DNA of 64,000 nt from DASUFP01 sp036274495 (GTDB lineage: Bacteria; Bacteroidota; Bacteroidia; AKYH767-A; OLB10), in assembly GCA_036274495.1 (NCBI GenBank), contig DASUFP010000041.1, forward strand, positions 1 to 64,000. Direction: 5' to 3'. Made by a program: the position numbers and the translations under genes. The notes beneath the pieces are model-generated. The model did not search any database. It saw nothing but the letters and a program-made list of their open reading frames with translations, and was not told the origin of the DNA. This document shows positions 8,244-16,209 of this stretch, in pieces. How positions within the stretch are numbered: the first letter of the stretch is position 1; every line of letters begins with the position of its first letter.

Positions 8244-9551
8244 TCAGAAGTTCAAATTCAATCCCAGTGCTACGGTTGACATCTGATTTTGGGTTGCAAC
8301 CTCTACATCCATCGGATACGCGTTGAGGGCCTTTACCGTATCCTTTTTAAATACATTGAGCATATACCCAAAAGTGAAGTCGACAATTTTAGAAACGCTA
8401 TAAGTAATCCCTGTGTTAATACTGAAATTATCATCAATAAGTGTCTCAAAAGCTCCAGGCTGGGTAAAATACCCGTCTTTGTCGGCATAGTTGTACACTG
8501 ACCAGGTGCCTCCGATACTTGCTCTCATTTTTGTTGAAACGGCATATTCCATAGCCAAAGCTGTCATGGATGCATTTCCTGCCATCGCTGAATATTCCTT
8601 TTCTTCACCTGCAACATTACCGGTTCCCCAATCGGCCTTAGTCTGAAAATAATAGTTGTAATCGGCCATCATTTTGAACCGCGGTGTGAATTTATATTCA
8701 ATTCCTGTTGCAAACGCAGCCGGTAAATCGCGGGCCGATTTAGAACCATCAGCAGTAACACCAAAGTCGTCGGTGATGGTTTTTGTTTTAAAATCAAGAT
8801 TTACCTTGCTCTCATAACGCAACGTGAGTTTGAAATTTTCTCCCGGTGTAATCATCATGCTTGCAATTACGCCGCCGCCTGAAGCAGCATCTTCAGATTT
8901 CAGAACTAACGGTGCATCCGGCAAATCGTAAGGAGATGCTGATAGTGTTAATCCTGCATTTGCAGTATTTTTTGCTGTTATATAGCGTGCAGTCATACCA
9001 ACAGAAATGGTTTTATTAAAGCTGTATGATGCGCCGGCAATAATAGTATGATATGCAGATGATGCTTTAAAGAATTGTTGTGAGGTTGCTCCATAAGCAC
9101 CCTGAGCACCCATCAGCGCCTGTAATGCAATTAAATCGGTATTGATTGAACCGCCGGAGTAATTGGCAGTTGCGCCTCCGCCTGATAAATAATAGCCTGT
9201 ATAAAATGCTGTGTTGGCACGGTTGAATGATGCATACAGGTTAGGTAATACCCAATCGGCACCATCTTGTGTTGCAGATTGTGGACCGTCGCCGAAGCCC
9301 AGGTTGTAAAAGTGTTCCGGATTGCGGAAGAGGCTCTGGTTGCCAATTGAAATATGTACACCCGGCGTTAGTTGAGTCATTCCCGCAGGATTGTAAACAG
9401 CAGCATCCGGCGCATCAGTTGAAGCGTTTCTGGCACCTGTACGTACCCATTCGGGACTCAGATTTACCAGGTTATCAATTTGTGCATTTGCCATACCGGA
9501 AATCATTGCGATTCCCATTAACAGCACCCATTTACTATTCATTGGTTTCAT
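8244..9551 (-). CDS. OmpP1/FadL-family outer-membrane transport protein
   Basis: This is a 14-strand outer-membrane barrel for uptake of long-chain fatty acids or other hydrophobic compounds. The 435-residue protein has a signal peptide ending in GMANAQ. The family motif for the hatch region follows: ARNASTDAPDAAVYNPAGM near residue 41. Alternating hydrophobic strands run to the end, and the last residue is Phe (LGLNLNF), as expected for BAM insertion. The start at 9549-9551 or the ATG three codons later both give a normal signal peptide. A strong terminator follows. In Bacteroidota these proteins are common and the substrate is rarely known. Confidence 0.9.
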   Translation of the reverse strand: MKPMNSKWVLLMGIAMISGMANAQIDNLVNLSPEWVRTGARNASTDAPDAAVYNPAGMTQLTPGVHISIGNQSLFRNPEHFYNLGFGDGPQSATQDGADWVLPNLYASFNRANTAFYTGYYLSGGGATANYSGGSINTDLIALQALMGAQGAYGATSQQFFKASSAYHTIIAGASYSFNKTISVGMTARYITAKNTANAGLTLSASPYDLPDAPLVLKSEDAASGGGVIASMMITPGENFKLTLRYESKVNLDFKTKTITDDFGVTADGSKSARDLPAAFATGIEYKFTPRFKMMADYNYYFQTKADWGTGNVAGEEKEYSAMAGNASMTALAMEYAVSTKMRASIGGTWSVYNYADKDGYFTQPGAFETLIDDNFSINTGITYSVSKIVDFTFGYMLNVFKKDTVKALNAYPMDVEVATQNQMSTVALGLNLNF

Positions 9552-9604
9552 GGTTGTATTGGTTGAATAATGGGCTTATACGCCATTCTTCGGTAATGGT
9601 TACC

Positions 9605-9632
9605 ATAAAAAAAGCGGGCTTACGGGCCCGCT
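9605..9632 (-). terminator. Intrinsic terminator of the DUF4476 gene
   Basis: On the minus strand AGCGGGCC-CGTAA-GCCCGCT is followed by TTTTTTT, 26 bp after the DUF4476 stop codon. It isolates that gene from the porin gene downstream. Confidence 0.82.
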
Positions 9633-9657
9633 GAAACCAACATTACACAATTCTCAA

Positions 9658-10353
9658 TTATCCATGGCTGATAAAGTAATTCAGATCACGTATACTGCTT
9701 TCGAATGTAAAAGCGTCGTTAACTATCCAGAAATTGTTTTTGTCGACTACCTTACAGTATGCAAACTTGGCCAGATCCAGTTTGTAAGAATCGAAGGTGA
9801 GCAAACGCATCAGTTCTCCAATTTGACGTGAAGTCATATAGTTTGCATCTATAGCTTGTTTTGCAATTTGTAATTTACTGCTGTCGAAGCTGCGTTGCAT
9901 TATAGTCCTTCGGAGTTGTTCAAAATCTTCGGGATGCATTCCGGTATATACCGGAGCCTGATTAAAACCAAGTGGTGGCGGTGCCTGACAACCGGGTTCG
10001 ATATACAATGCATTAACACTATAAATCCTGAACCTGTAATAACGGTCGATGAGTGCATTCACACTGGCTTGTGCAGGGATTTCAATTCTGCCGTTGTAAA
10101 TAACTGTTCCGTGGTGTGCGGCAAATTGTCCGTGTGAAGCAAATGGTCTGCGGATTACTGTCAACTGGTGAAATCCCGGTGTGATTCCTGAGATATCAAA
10201 TAATTCAGTTGATGTGTTAAACTGATTTCCATCCAACACCACAGTAAACTGGGTGCGGTCAAACAGCCTTAAATGCAGTTCGGACAGTTCGTGGTCCGCC
10301 TGCACACGCGCAAAGGCAATAAGAAGCGCTGCGGTAAGTAATAGTTTTTTCAT
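9658..10353 (-). CDS. Exported DUF4476-domain protein
   Basis: Function is unknown. The protein has a signal peptide (MKKLLLTAALLIAFARVQA). A beta-rich middle part (residues 25-110) carries LRLFDRTQFTVVLDG and YNGRIEIPA, resembling PEGA-like surface domains. The C-terminal DUF4476 helical repeat domain (about 140-231) reads FEQLRRTIMQRSFDSSKL, AKQAIDANYMTSRQIGELM and LAKFAYCKVVD. DUF4476 is almost confined to Bacteroidota and has four-helix units built for binding. I start at the ATG at 10351-10353; five extra codons upstream (to 10368) are possible but break the signal peptide. Length 231 aa. Confidence 0.82.
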   Translation of the reverse strand: MKKLLLTAALLIAFARVQADHELSELHLRLFDRTQFTVVLDGNQFNTSTELFDISGITPGFHQLTVIRRPFASHGQFAAHHGTVIYNGRIEIPAQASVNALIDRYYRFRIYSVNALYIEPGCQAPPPLGFNQAPVYTGMHPEDFEQLRRTIMQRSFDSSKLQIAKQAIDANYMTSRQIGELMRLLTFDSYKLDLAKFAYCKVVDKNNFWIVNDAFTFESSIRDLNYFISHG

Positions 10354-10562
10354 GGTACTGTCCTCCATTTTTTTAGTTATGCACGGACATTACCAAGCGG
10401 CGTGCCAAAGTCGCTGAAAGGGTTGGTAATAGGTTGATATTGAGCCTGAAAAGTAAGTCAGGTGCGCTTAAAGAATCAGCCGTTAAGCGTGATTGCTTAT
10501 GCTAACCGGAGAATGATTAACCTGAAAGAATAGCTGCTTAATCCCTCAAACGAGATCTGAAA

Positions 10563-10835
10563 TCAGTTACTGAGCCCTTTCCAGAAGAGGCTTTCAATAT
10601 CAATGGTGGCTAAAAACGGATCCAGTAAATCAAGCGATCTGAATGCACGAATGTGATCTACCTTATTTTCAGAAATATTATACCACAATTCGATATAATA
10701 ATCGTTTAAATGGAATAGATTGATTCTGTATCCGGCTTTTTCAAAAACAGATAAAAAAGTTGCCCCGTGCCAGAGGTACCATGCCTTTTCATCCATGTTC
10801 AGGCAATTAAATTCGGTGATGTTGACGTATTCCAT
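10563..10835 (-). CDS. Small conserved-type protein, 90 aa
   Basis: Unnamed small soluble protein. The visible pattern is DEKAWYLWHGATFLS, then YRINLFHLNDYYIELWYN, then VDHIRAFRSLDLLDPFL. I recognise this general layout from small Bacteroidota proteins of unknown role. It resembles the protein at 7826-8068 over its second half. I chose Met at 10833-10835. A longer frame reaches 10982, but its extra 49 residues (Cys- and Phe-rich) look like untranslated sequence. Function cannot be inferred. Confidence 0.6.
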   Translation of the reverse strand: MEYVNITEFNCLNMDEKAWYLWHGATFLSVFEKAGYRINLFHLNDYYIELWYNISENKVDHIRAFRSLDLLDPFLATIDIESLFWKGLSN

Positions 10836-10985
10836 AAACGGCAGGCTGTGTGTGAGATTTATATTTAAATATACCTGCACATATACCCCGATTCCCTTAA
10901 GAATTTGGCAAACACTGGTCTCTATGGGGTACAGGAAGTAAAAATGATGGCAGGAGCTACCTTTCCTGAATAGAAATTTCAAAAG

Positions 10986-10999
10986 ATGACCTACGTCAT
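10986..10999. promoter_or_regulatory. Palindrome ATGAC-N4-GTCAT upstream of a small membrane-protein gene
   Basis: A perfect 5-4-5 inverted repeat, the geometry used by Crp/Fnr-family dimers, lies 56 bp before the start codon at 11056. No regulator gene is adjacent, so the assignment is only geometric. Confidence 0.3.
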
Positions 11000-11055
11000 G
11001 ATCCTTTTGGCAGAGTCAGTTTAATTTTGAGACAAAATAGTTAACTATATATCAC

Positions 11056-11235
11056 ATGAACCGGAAACTTATTGCTTTGCTTATAGCCCTTCTAGTGATT
11101 GCTTTTCCTTTTCGCTGGGCATTTCTTGACTACCACAAACCGGGCATAACAATGATTCTCTCATTTGTTCTGACCCTGGTTGGCATTATTGCCTTTTATT
11201 ACCTTACGATGGATCACAAAAGTGAGCATCATTAA
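11056..11235 (+). CDS. Small membrane protein, 59 aa, two helices
   Basis: A 59-residue frame encodes two hydrophobic segments, KLIALLIALLVIAFPFRW (about 4-21) and ITMILSFVLTLVGIIAFYYL (31-50). These are separated by a short polar loop (DYHKPG) and followed by a His-rich tail (DHKSEHH). It begins with ATG, ends with TAA and is followed within 20 bp by a strong terminator. That supports a real transcription unit. I do not recognise the family. Confidence 0.65.
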   Translation: MNRKLIALLIALLVIAFPFRWAFLDYHKPGITMILSFVLTLVGIIAFYYLTMDHKSEHH

Positions 11236-11255
11236 CCTGTTTTATTGATGTAATG

Positions 11256-11284
11256 AAGCCTCCGTTCAAGGGGGCTTTTTTTAT
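11256..11284 (+). terminator. Intrinsic terminator of the 59-aa gene
   Basis: AAGCCTCC-GTTCAA-GGGGGCTT followed by a run of T, 20 bp after the stop at 11235. Confidence 0.85.
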
Positions 11285-11302
11285 GGGCCAACATCAAAGC
11301 AA

Positions 11303-11330
11303 GAAAAAACCCCGCTTGACAGCGGGGTCC
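11303..11330 (-). terminator. Intrinsic terminator on the minus strand
   Basis: On the minus strand CCCCGCT-GTCA-AGCGGGG is followed by TTTTTT. It ends a minus-strand transcript coming from about 11.4-11.6 kb, and so supports the small gene at 11385-11579. Confidence 0.82.
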
Positions 11331-11384
11331 AAAAACCAACTTTAAAACGATCGCCCGGGAATGGGGGATTGCACTTTTATCAGG

Positions 11385-11579
11385 TCACTTACCCAAATTC
11401 ACTCTCGAATCCGGAGTGGCCATTCTCCTTTGATAAAGAAGAACTGAAACGGCAATCAAAGAGAGTGGGAGTAGTGCGAGAAACATGTTTGTTGTTATTA
11501 ACGACTCAAATGTATGTCGCAAAACAGGGCCATTCTCAATATTTTGACCAATGGCAATAATTAATTGGTGAACGGACAT
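11385..11579 (-). CDS. Small single-helix membrane protein, 64 aa
   Basis: The protein has a polar N-terminus (MSVHQLIIAIGQNIENGP), one hydrophobic helix (MFLALLPLSLIAVSVLLY, about 32-49) and a basic tail. A minus-strand terminator 55 bp downstream (11303-11330) has no other visible gene to serve. A plus-strand frame over the same bases (11369-11560) has no membrane segment or family look and I rejected it. No family is recognised. Confidence 0.5.
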   Translation of the reverse strand: MSVHQLIIAIGQNIENGPVLRHTFESLITTNMFLALLPLSLIAVSVLLYQRRMATPDSRVNLGK

Positions 11580-11738
11580 CTTGTTGGTGCAAAGCGGTTA
11601 TCAGGTATTTATCGGGGGACAGGCTGCAAAATAAGCTTTCGTAAGCCAATAGGTAATGATCTGAATATCACCAAAATGTTATCAATTTAACGAATGATCT
11701 TTATATTTTTCTCGTTCAGCCATAATTACGTTTTAGAC

Positions 11739-11769
11739 TTGCCTAATTTTATCGGGGATTGTACTTTTG
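11739..11769 (+). promoter_or_regulatory. Bacteroidota promoter of the DtxR/MntR-type gene
   Basis: TTG (11739-11741), 20 bp spacer, then TACTTTTG (11762-11769), a full TAnnTTTG match. The ATG at 11776 begins only 6 bp after the box, about where transcription should start. The mRNA is therefore probably leaderless. Confidence 0.7.
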
Positions 11770-11775
11770 AGCTGC

Positions 11776-12435
11776 ATGAAGACTTCTTCTACCGAGGAAA
11801 ACTACCTGAAAGCCATCTTTAAGCTGTCGGAAACTGCCACCCCGGTTTCTACAACCGATATTGCCAACTCACTGAATATCAGGTCGGCAACGGTTACCGA
11901 TATGCTCAAACGCCTCTCCGGTAAAAAGCTCATCCGATATGAAAAATACCACGGACTCTATTTGACTGAAAAAGGCCGCCAGGCCGGCATCCGCATTATC
12001 AGAAAACACCGTTTGTGGGAGCTCTTTTTGGTGGAGAAAATGCGGTTCAGATGGGATGAGGTCCATGAAATAGCAGAACAGCTTGAGCACATCCAATCCG
12101 ATGAACTGGTAAACCGGCTGGATGAATTGCTCGGTTTCCCGAAAACAGATCCCCATGGTGATCCTATCCCCGACCGGAACGGAATATTCGGGACTCGCCA
12201 TCAATCACCTTTGGTAAATGCTCCAAAAGGTGCCCCATTAACGGTTACTTCAGTATCAGAAAACGACCCCGGCTTATTGCAGCATCTTGACAAATTGGGA
12301 ATAGCAATTGGCACGCAGATCGAAATTGAAACTAAAGAGGACTATGATCATTCAATGCGAATTATAGTTGATGATAAACAGTCTTTTTTTATTTCAGAAA
12401 GTGTTGCATCGAGAATTTTTGTTGAAGTGAAATGA
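11776..12435 (+). CDS. DtxR/MntR-family metal-dependent transcriptional regulator
   Basis: This is a dimeric repressor or activator that senses Mn or Fe. The 219-residue protein has an N-terminal winged helix (STEENYLKAIFKLSE, TDIANSLNIRSATVTDMLKRL as the recognition region, YEKYHGLYLTEKG wing). The dimerization and metal domain follows with HRLWELFL and EIAEQLEHIQSDEL. The last gives the E-x-x-E-H ligand set of MntR rather than the C-x-x-E-H of DtxR. A C-terminal SH3/FeoA-like domain ends the protein. The residue aligned with MntR Asp8 / DtxR Met10 is Asn (TEENY), usual in Bacteroidota. An in-frame TTG at 11767 lies inside the promoter box, so the ATG at 11776 is the start. Confidence 0.9.
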   Translation: MKTSSTEENYLKAIFKLSETATPVSTTDIANSLNIRSATVTDMLKRLSGKKLIRYEKYHGLYLTEKGRQAGIRIIRKHRLWELFLVEKMRFRWDEVHEIAEQLEHIQSDELVNRLDELLGFPKTDPHGDPIPDRNGIFGTRHQSPLVNAPKGAPLTVTSVSENDPGLLQHLDKLGIAIGTQIEIETKEDYDHSMRIIVDDKQSFFISESVASRIFVEVK

Positions 12436-12495
12436 TGTTGTATGTAATCCCCATATATTGTCCTTACTCAATATTGAATAGCCTGTCCGTTACAA

Positions 12496-14208
12496 CTAAA
12501 ATTTCACCGCCAGTACAACAGGTATTTTATATTGCAAAACCTCACCGTTAATGGTGAAATAACGGAGCAAGGCAACATATAATCCAGGTGGTGCAATTTT
12601 TCCATCCGAAGTGGAGCCATCCCAAAAATAAGTTACCTCAGTTCCCGTTAGCTGATCAGTAGTTATTTGCTTTACCTCCCACCCGTCAGCATGAAAAATA
12701 GTTATGTTACCGATGTAACCTGCACCGGGCTGAACCACATTGAAAGAGACCACATCATTGAATCCATCGTTGTCGGGCGAAAAAACTTCAGGTTCTGCCG
12801 TAACACCGGGTGTTGTATTTACAGATTCAAATTGTGAATTTCTGAATCCGGGAGTTGCAAACCCGGCAGGTTCTGCCGCAGAATGCCAGTTTACAGAAGA
12901 CCCTCCCGGACTAAAGGGGTTGATGCGCTCCAAAGAAACGCCTTTTACATTTTGAAGCAGGGGAAAATGATACGATTCATTATACCTGAATCGATCCATA
13001 ATTATTCCATTGTACATGATTCCAACTTCACCGGCATCGGCATTCATTGCCGGCAGGTCATCCATCACAGGAAAGTTTTGTGGAAAAGGTGTTGAATAAA
13101 ATTGATACACCAGATCGGGAGCCTTACACAAAACAGCATAATCACCCGGAAATAATAAATAGGGATCACCGTTTATTTCAACAACTTTTTCCGGCAATCC
13201 CGTTGTTTCATTTATTGATAAAACAGAAAAGTCGGTGAGATCCGCCAATGTATTACCACGATTATATAATTCAATAAAATCAGTCCCGCCTTCAGGAGGA
13301 TTAAACAGTATCTCATTCAGAATTATATCAGGTATTAAAGTTGTATCCGGAATGCCAAAATTAAGTTCCTGTTCAGAAATCATTTTATTGCCCGGACAAT
13401 CCCTTGCACCATTGATGCGGCACAAATAGGTTTTGCCGTTAATAATACTATCGGAAACTGTTATTACAATAGATGCATTATCTGTTCCGTCTGATTGCAC
13501 AAATATGGTCTGCATACCATTTTGAAAATTTATTTGGATACTGTCGAGATATAAAGGTTCAAGAGGTTCGCTAAATAAAACCTTAACCGTTTTCGCGTCC
13601 GGGCAAAAGGCACGAATTGCAATCGGGGGCGAGTCATCAATAAACAGCCCTGCAACACTATTGGGTGCTCCGGGAGTTCCTCCGGCACTATTCACAGCAG
13701 GCGCCCAGTTGTTTTTATTGAAACAACGAAATGAATCATCAATGCGTTCCAGTGACCAGCCCCCGTCAGCCTTGTAAGTGCCTCCAAACCAGCTATCGGA
13801 AAAAACAACTGAATCCACAGGTAAACCTCCCGCATCGCGGATTGAAATTTTTTCACCGCTGTTGGTAAGCGACATACTGCTTATACCGGCTGTATTTCCA
13901 TAAGCATTAAAAAGAGCTGTATCTGAATTTGCACATACTATCATCCTTGCTCCCTGGAGCAAAATCTTCGGTGGTAATACTTTGGTGCTTCCCTCATAAA
14001 ATGACCAGCCTGATAAATTTACGGACGAGGAACCCCTGTTGTAAATTTCAACAAATTCAGCCGGCGGAAGGCCCTGTGCGGGCGTAGGATCAGCTAAAAT
14101 TTCGGTAATGATTACATCATTAACCGTGGATGATGATTGGATGGCGTTATCGGCTTGACCGAAGGAGTAACTGCAAAAAAGCGTTGCCCCGAAAAATAAA
14201 AGTTTCAT
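12496..14208 (-). CDS. Exported lamin-tail-domain protein with FlgD/CHU_C-like C-terminus
   Basis: This is a surface or secreted protein of 570 residues with a signal peptide (MKLLFFGATLFCSYSFG). A first lamin-tail domain (about 33-150) reads VIITEILADPTP, EFVEIYNRG and LSGWSFYEG. An Ig-like linker domain follows (about 200-290). A second lamin-tail domain (about 292-430) reads IILNEILFNPPEGG, FIELYNRG and LTDFSVL. The C-terminal domain (about 475-570) starts PEVFSPDNDGFNDV and contains FWDGSTSDGK. This resembles the gliding-motility CHU_C or FlgD Ig-like fold, and the end (VVLAVKF) is not a type A sorting signal. If T9SS-secreted it would be type B-like; that is uncertain. It converges with the regulator gene. 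Confidence 0.82.
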   Translation of the reverse strand: MKLLFFGATLFCSYSFGQADNAIQSSSTVNDVIITEILADPTPAQGLPPAEFVEIYNRGSSSVNLSGWSFYEGSTKVLPPKILLQGARMIVCANSDTALFNAYGNTAGISSMSLTNSGEKISIRDAGGLPVDSVVFSDSWFGGTYKADGGWSLERIDDSFRCFNKNNWAPAVNSAGGTPGAPNSVAGLFIDDSPPIAIRAFCPDAKTVKVLFSEPLEPLYLDSIQINFQNGMQTIFVQSDGTDNASIVITVSDSIINGKTYLCRINGARDCPGNKMISEQELNFGIPDTTLIPDIILNEILFNPPEGGTDFIELYNRGNTLADLTDFSVLSINETTGLPEKVVEINGDPYLLFPGDYAVLCKAPDLVYQFYSTPFPQNFPVMDDLPAMNADAGEVGIMYNGIIMDRFRYNESYHFPLLQNVKGVSLERINPFSPGGSSVNWHSAAEPAGFATPGFRNSQFESVNTTPGVTAEPEVFSPDNDGFNDVVSFNVVQPGAGYIGNITIFHADGWEVKQITTDQLTGTEVTYFWDGSTSDGKIAPPGLYVALLRYFTINGEVLQYKIPVVLAVKF

Positions 14209-14316
14209 TGAAAAGGACTTTTAGTTGGACGCTGTAAATATAATAATAACTTACAATTTTAAACCTAAACATTTAGCGGAAGCAGTAAATGTCTCAGAAT
14301 TAAATTTTCAAACTGC

Positions 14317-14324
14317 TATCTTTA
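14317..14324 (+). promoter_or_regulatory. Possible -7 box for asd
   Basis: TATCTTTA matches seven of the eight positions of TAnnTTTG and lies 24 bp before the asd ATG. No clear -33 element. Confidence 0.4.
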
Positions 14325-14348
14325 CACACCTATTTTAATACCTATTTA

Positions 14349-15365
14349 ATGAAAGTCGCCGTAGTGGGTGCCACCGGACTGGTGGGAACAAAAATGCTGG
14401 AGGTGTTGCAAGAACGCCGTTTTCCGGTTTCAATGCTTATTCCTGTAGCTACCCAACGTTCGGTAGGCAAGGAGATTATATTCGGAGATTCTGCTTATAA
14501 AGTAGTTTCGATGGATACTGCCGTACAACAAAAACCTGATCTGGCTCTGTTTTCTGCCGGGGGAACCACCTCATTGGAGTGGGCGCCAAAATTTGCTGCA
14601 GCCGGTACTGTAGTTATCGACAACTCGTCGGCATGGCGAATGGATCCAAATAAAAAACTGGTTGTGCCCGAAGTTAACGCTGACGTTATTTCGTCAACCG
14701 ATAAAATTATTGCCAATCCCAACTGCAGCACCATTCAAATGGTAGTGGCTCTTGCACCGCTGCATAAAAAATACAGGATTAAGCGACTGGTTATTTCTAC
14801 TTATCAGTCAGTTACCGGAACCGGTGCCAAAGCGCTACAGCAATTGTACAACGAAGAGCAGGCTATTCAGGGAGAAACCGCTTACCACTATCCTATACGC
14901 CGAAATGTAATCCCTCAGTGCGATGTGTTTCTTGACAACGGCTACACAAAGGAGGAGATGAAAATGGTAAATGAAACCCGTAAGATTCTTGACGATGCCT
15001 CTATCAGAATTACAGCAACCACTGTTCGCGTTCCTGTAAAAGGCGGACATTCTGAAGCGGTAAATGTTGAGTTTGATAATGAATTTGACTTGAACGAACT
15101 GCGCGGGTTGCTTGCCTCCTCACCCGGTTTGGTAGTATTAGATGAGCCCTCCGCTTTTTCATATCCGATGCCATTGTATGCAGAAGGTAAGGATGATGTA
15201 TTTGTGGGAAGACTACGGCGAGATGAGAGTCAGTCAAATACTTTAAATATGTGGATAGTTGCCGACAACCTCCGAAAAGGAGCAGCTACCAATGCTGTTC
15301 AGATTGCTGAGTCGATGATTTCCCGCGGATTATTTGCGGCAGCGATAACAGCTAAAAGTTTCTAG
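14349..15365 (+). CDS. asd: Aspartate-semialdehyde dehydrogenase
   Basis: It reduces aspartyl-4-phosphate to aspartate semialdehyde with NADPH, the branch point to lysine, diaminopimelate, threonine and methionine. The protein has 338 residues. The NADP-binding loop GATGLVG is at 7-13. The catalytic Cys126 is in NPNCSTIQM, and TYQSVTGTGAKA follows. The active-site His234 is in KGGHSEAVNVE. ATG start at 14349. The gene stands alone; it faces a DUF3108 gene 14 bp away on the other strand. All key residues are present. Confidence 0.97.
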   Translation: MKVAVVGATGLVGTKMLEVLQERRFPVSMLIPVATQRSVGKEIIFGDSAYKVVSMDTAVQQKPDLALFSAGGTTSLEWAPKFAAAGTVVIDNSSAWRMDPNKKLVVPEVNADVISSTDKIIANPNCSTIQMVVALAPLHKKYRIKRLVISTYQSVTGTGAKALQQLYNEEQAIQGETAYHYPIRRNVIPQCDVFLDNGYTKEEMKMVNETRKILDDASIRITATTVRVPVKGGHSEAVNVEFDNEFDLNELRGLLASSPGLVVLDEPSAFSYPMPLYAEGKDDVFVGRLRRDESQSNTLNMWIVADNLRKGAATNAVQIAESMISRGLFAAAITAKSF

Positions 15366-15379
15366 CAAATTCCTTTCGG

Positions 15380-16162
15380 TCAGGGTTTTTTTGATGTAAG
15401 CGGACCGGCAAGTCCTTTGTATCCATCCAGATCCATTTTAATGGAACCGACAAGTATTTCGGCTTCGGCCCGAATGACAATATGGTTCGGATCATCGGTA
15501 ATCCATACCGTCATTCCCTCTTGTTCTTTAAAGACGCGGCCCTCCTGAAGCAACGGACGGAATTTTATACAATTGAACGTTCCCAATCTTGTTTTTACCA
15601 CTTCCCTGCCTATAAATTTAATTACCATGGGAAAAACTTCATCGTCAAGATATGCCGGAATCGGAAATGTTGCGCCCTCTTTTGCGTTTGAAAAATCGAG
15701 TGTGCGGGCATAATAAAATGCCGATACCAGATCCTGTACATTTGCCGTTACCGGGAATGTACCTTTTTCTGAAGTTGCTGTTTTCTTATACGGATTAAAA
15801 GTGACGTTTTGAGAGATGGTATATCCCCCTTCGTCCACCCTTCTGATAAAAATCCAGGGGACAAATGCCCTGGCATCAAAATAACTCTCGTATCTGTCGC
15901 GGACTTTGAAAAACCAGTCGAAGGCACCCCTGGTACGTCCTAAACCTACAGCATGATAGCAGCTTCTTGATCCGATCGGATACAGATCCGATTTAATTTC
16001 AAGCGTTGCCTCTCCGGCATCAATTATTCCGTAATGAATTCTGTATTTCAGAAATTCCCCCTGCTTAAAAGCAGTATTTGAAATCACCCGTAGTGAGTCC
16101 TGAGAATAAACCCCTGCAGTAAGCAGTAATGCGATTATGATTAAAGCCAGGTTTTTGAACAT
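15380..16162 (-). CDS. Exported DUF3108-domain protein
   Basis: A 260-residue protein with a signal peptide (MFKNLALIIIALLLTAGVYSQ) and one beta-rich DUF3108 domain. Typical phrases are AFKQGEFLKYRIHYGIIDAGEATLE, SYHAVGLGRTRGAFDWFFKVRDRYES, PFFIRRVDEGGY-like strands and MTVWITDDPNHIVIRAEAEI. The family is periplasmic and of unknown function in Bacteroidota and Proteobacteria. I start at the ATG at 16160-16162; a frame ten codons longer adds a non-signal leader. Third in the run leuS-scpB-DUF3108, 47 bp behind scpB. Confidence 0.85.
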   Translation of the reverse strand: MFKNLALIIIALLLTAGVYSQDSLRVISNTAFKQGEFLKYRIHYGIIDAGEATLEIKSDLYPIGSRSCYHAVGLGRTRGAFDWFFKVRDRYESYFDARAFVPWIFIRRVDEGGYTISQNVTFNPYKKTATSEKGTFPVTANVQDLVSAFYYARTLDFSNAKEGATFPIPAYLDDEVFPMVIKFIGREVVKTRLGTFNCIKFRPLLQEGRVFKEQEGMTVWITDDPNHIVIRAEAEILVGSIKMDLDGYKGLAGPLTSKKP

Positions 16163-16209
16163 GGGTGGTGTTACAAGCAAAGGTCGTTCCAAAGTATGCC
16201 GGCCTCTGT

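Noticed and set aside
11369..11560. 63-residue plus-strand frame opposite the small membrane protein at 11385-11579
   Set aside because: It has no membrane segment or family look, while the minus frame has a helix and a terminator that fits its direction.
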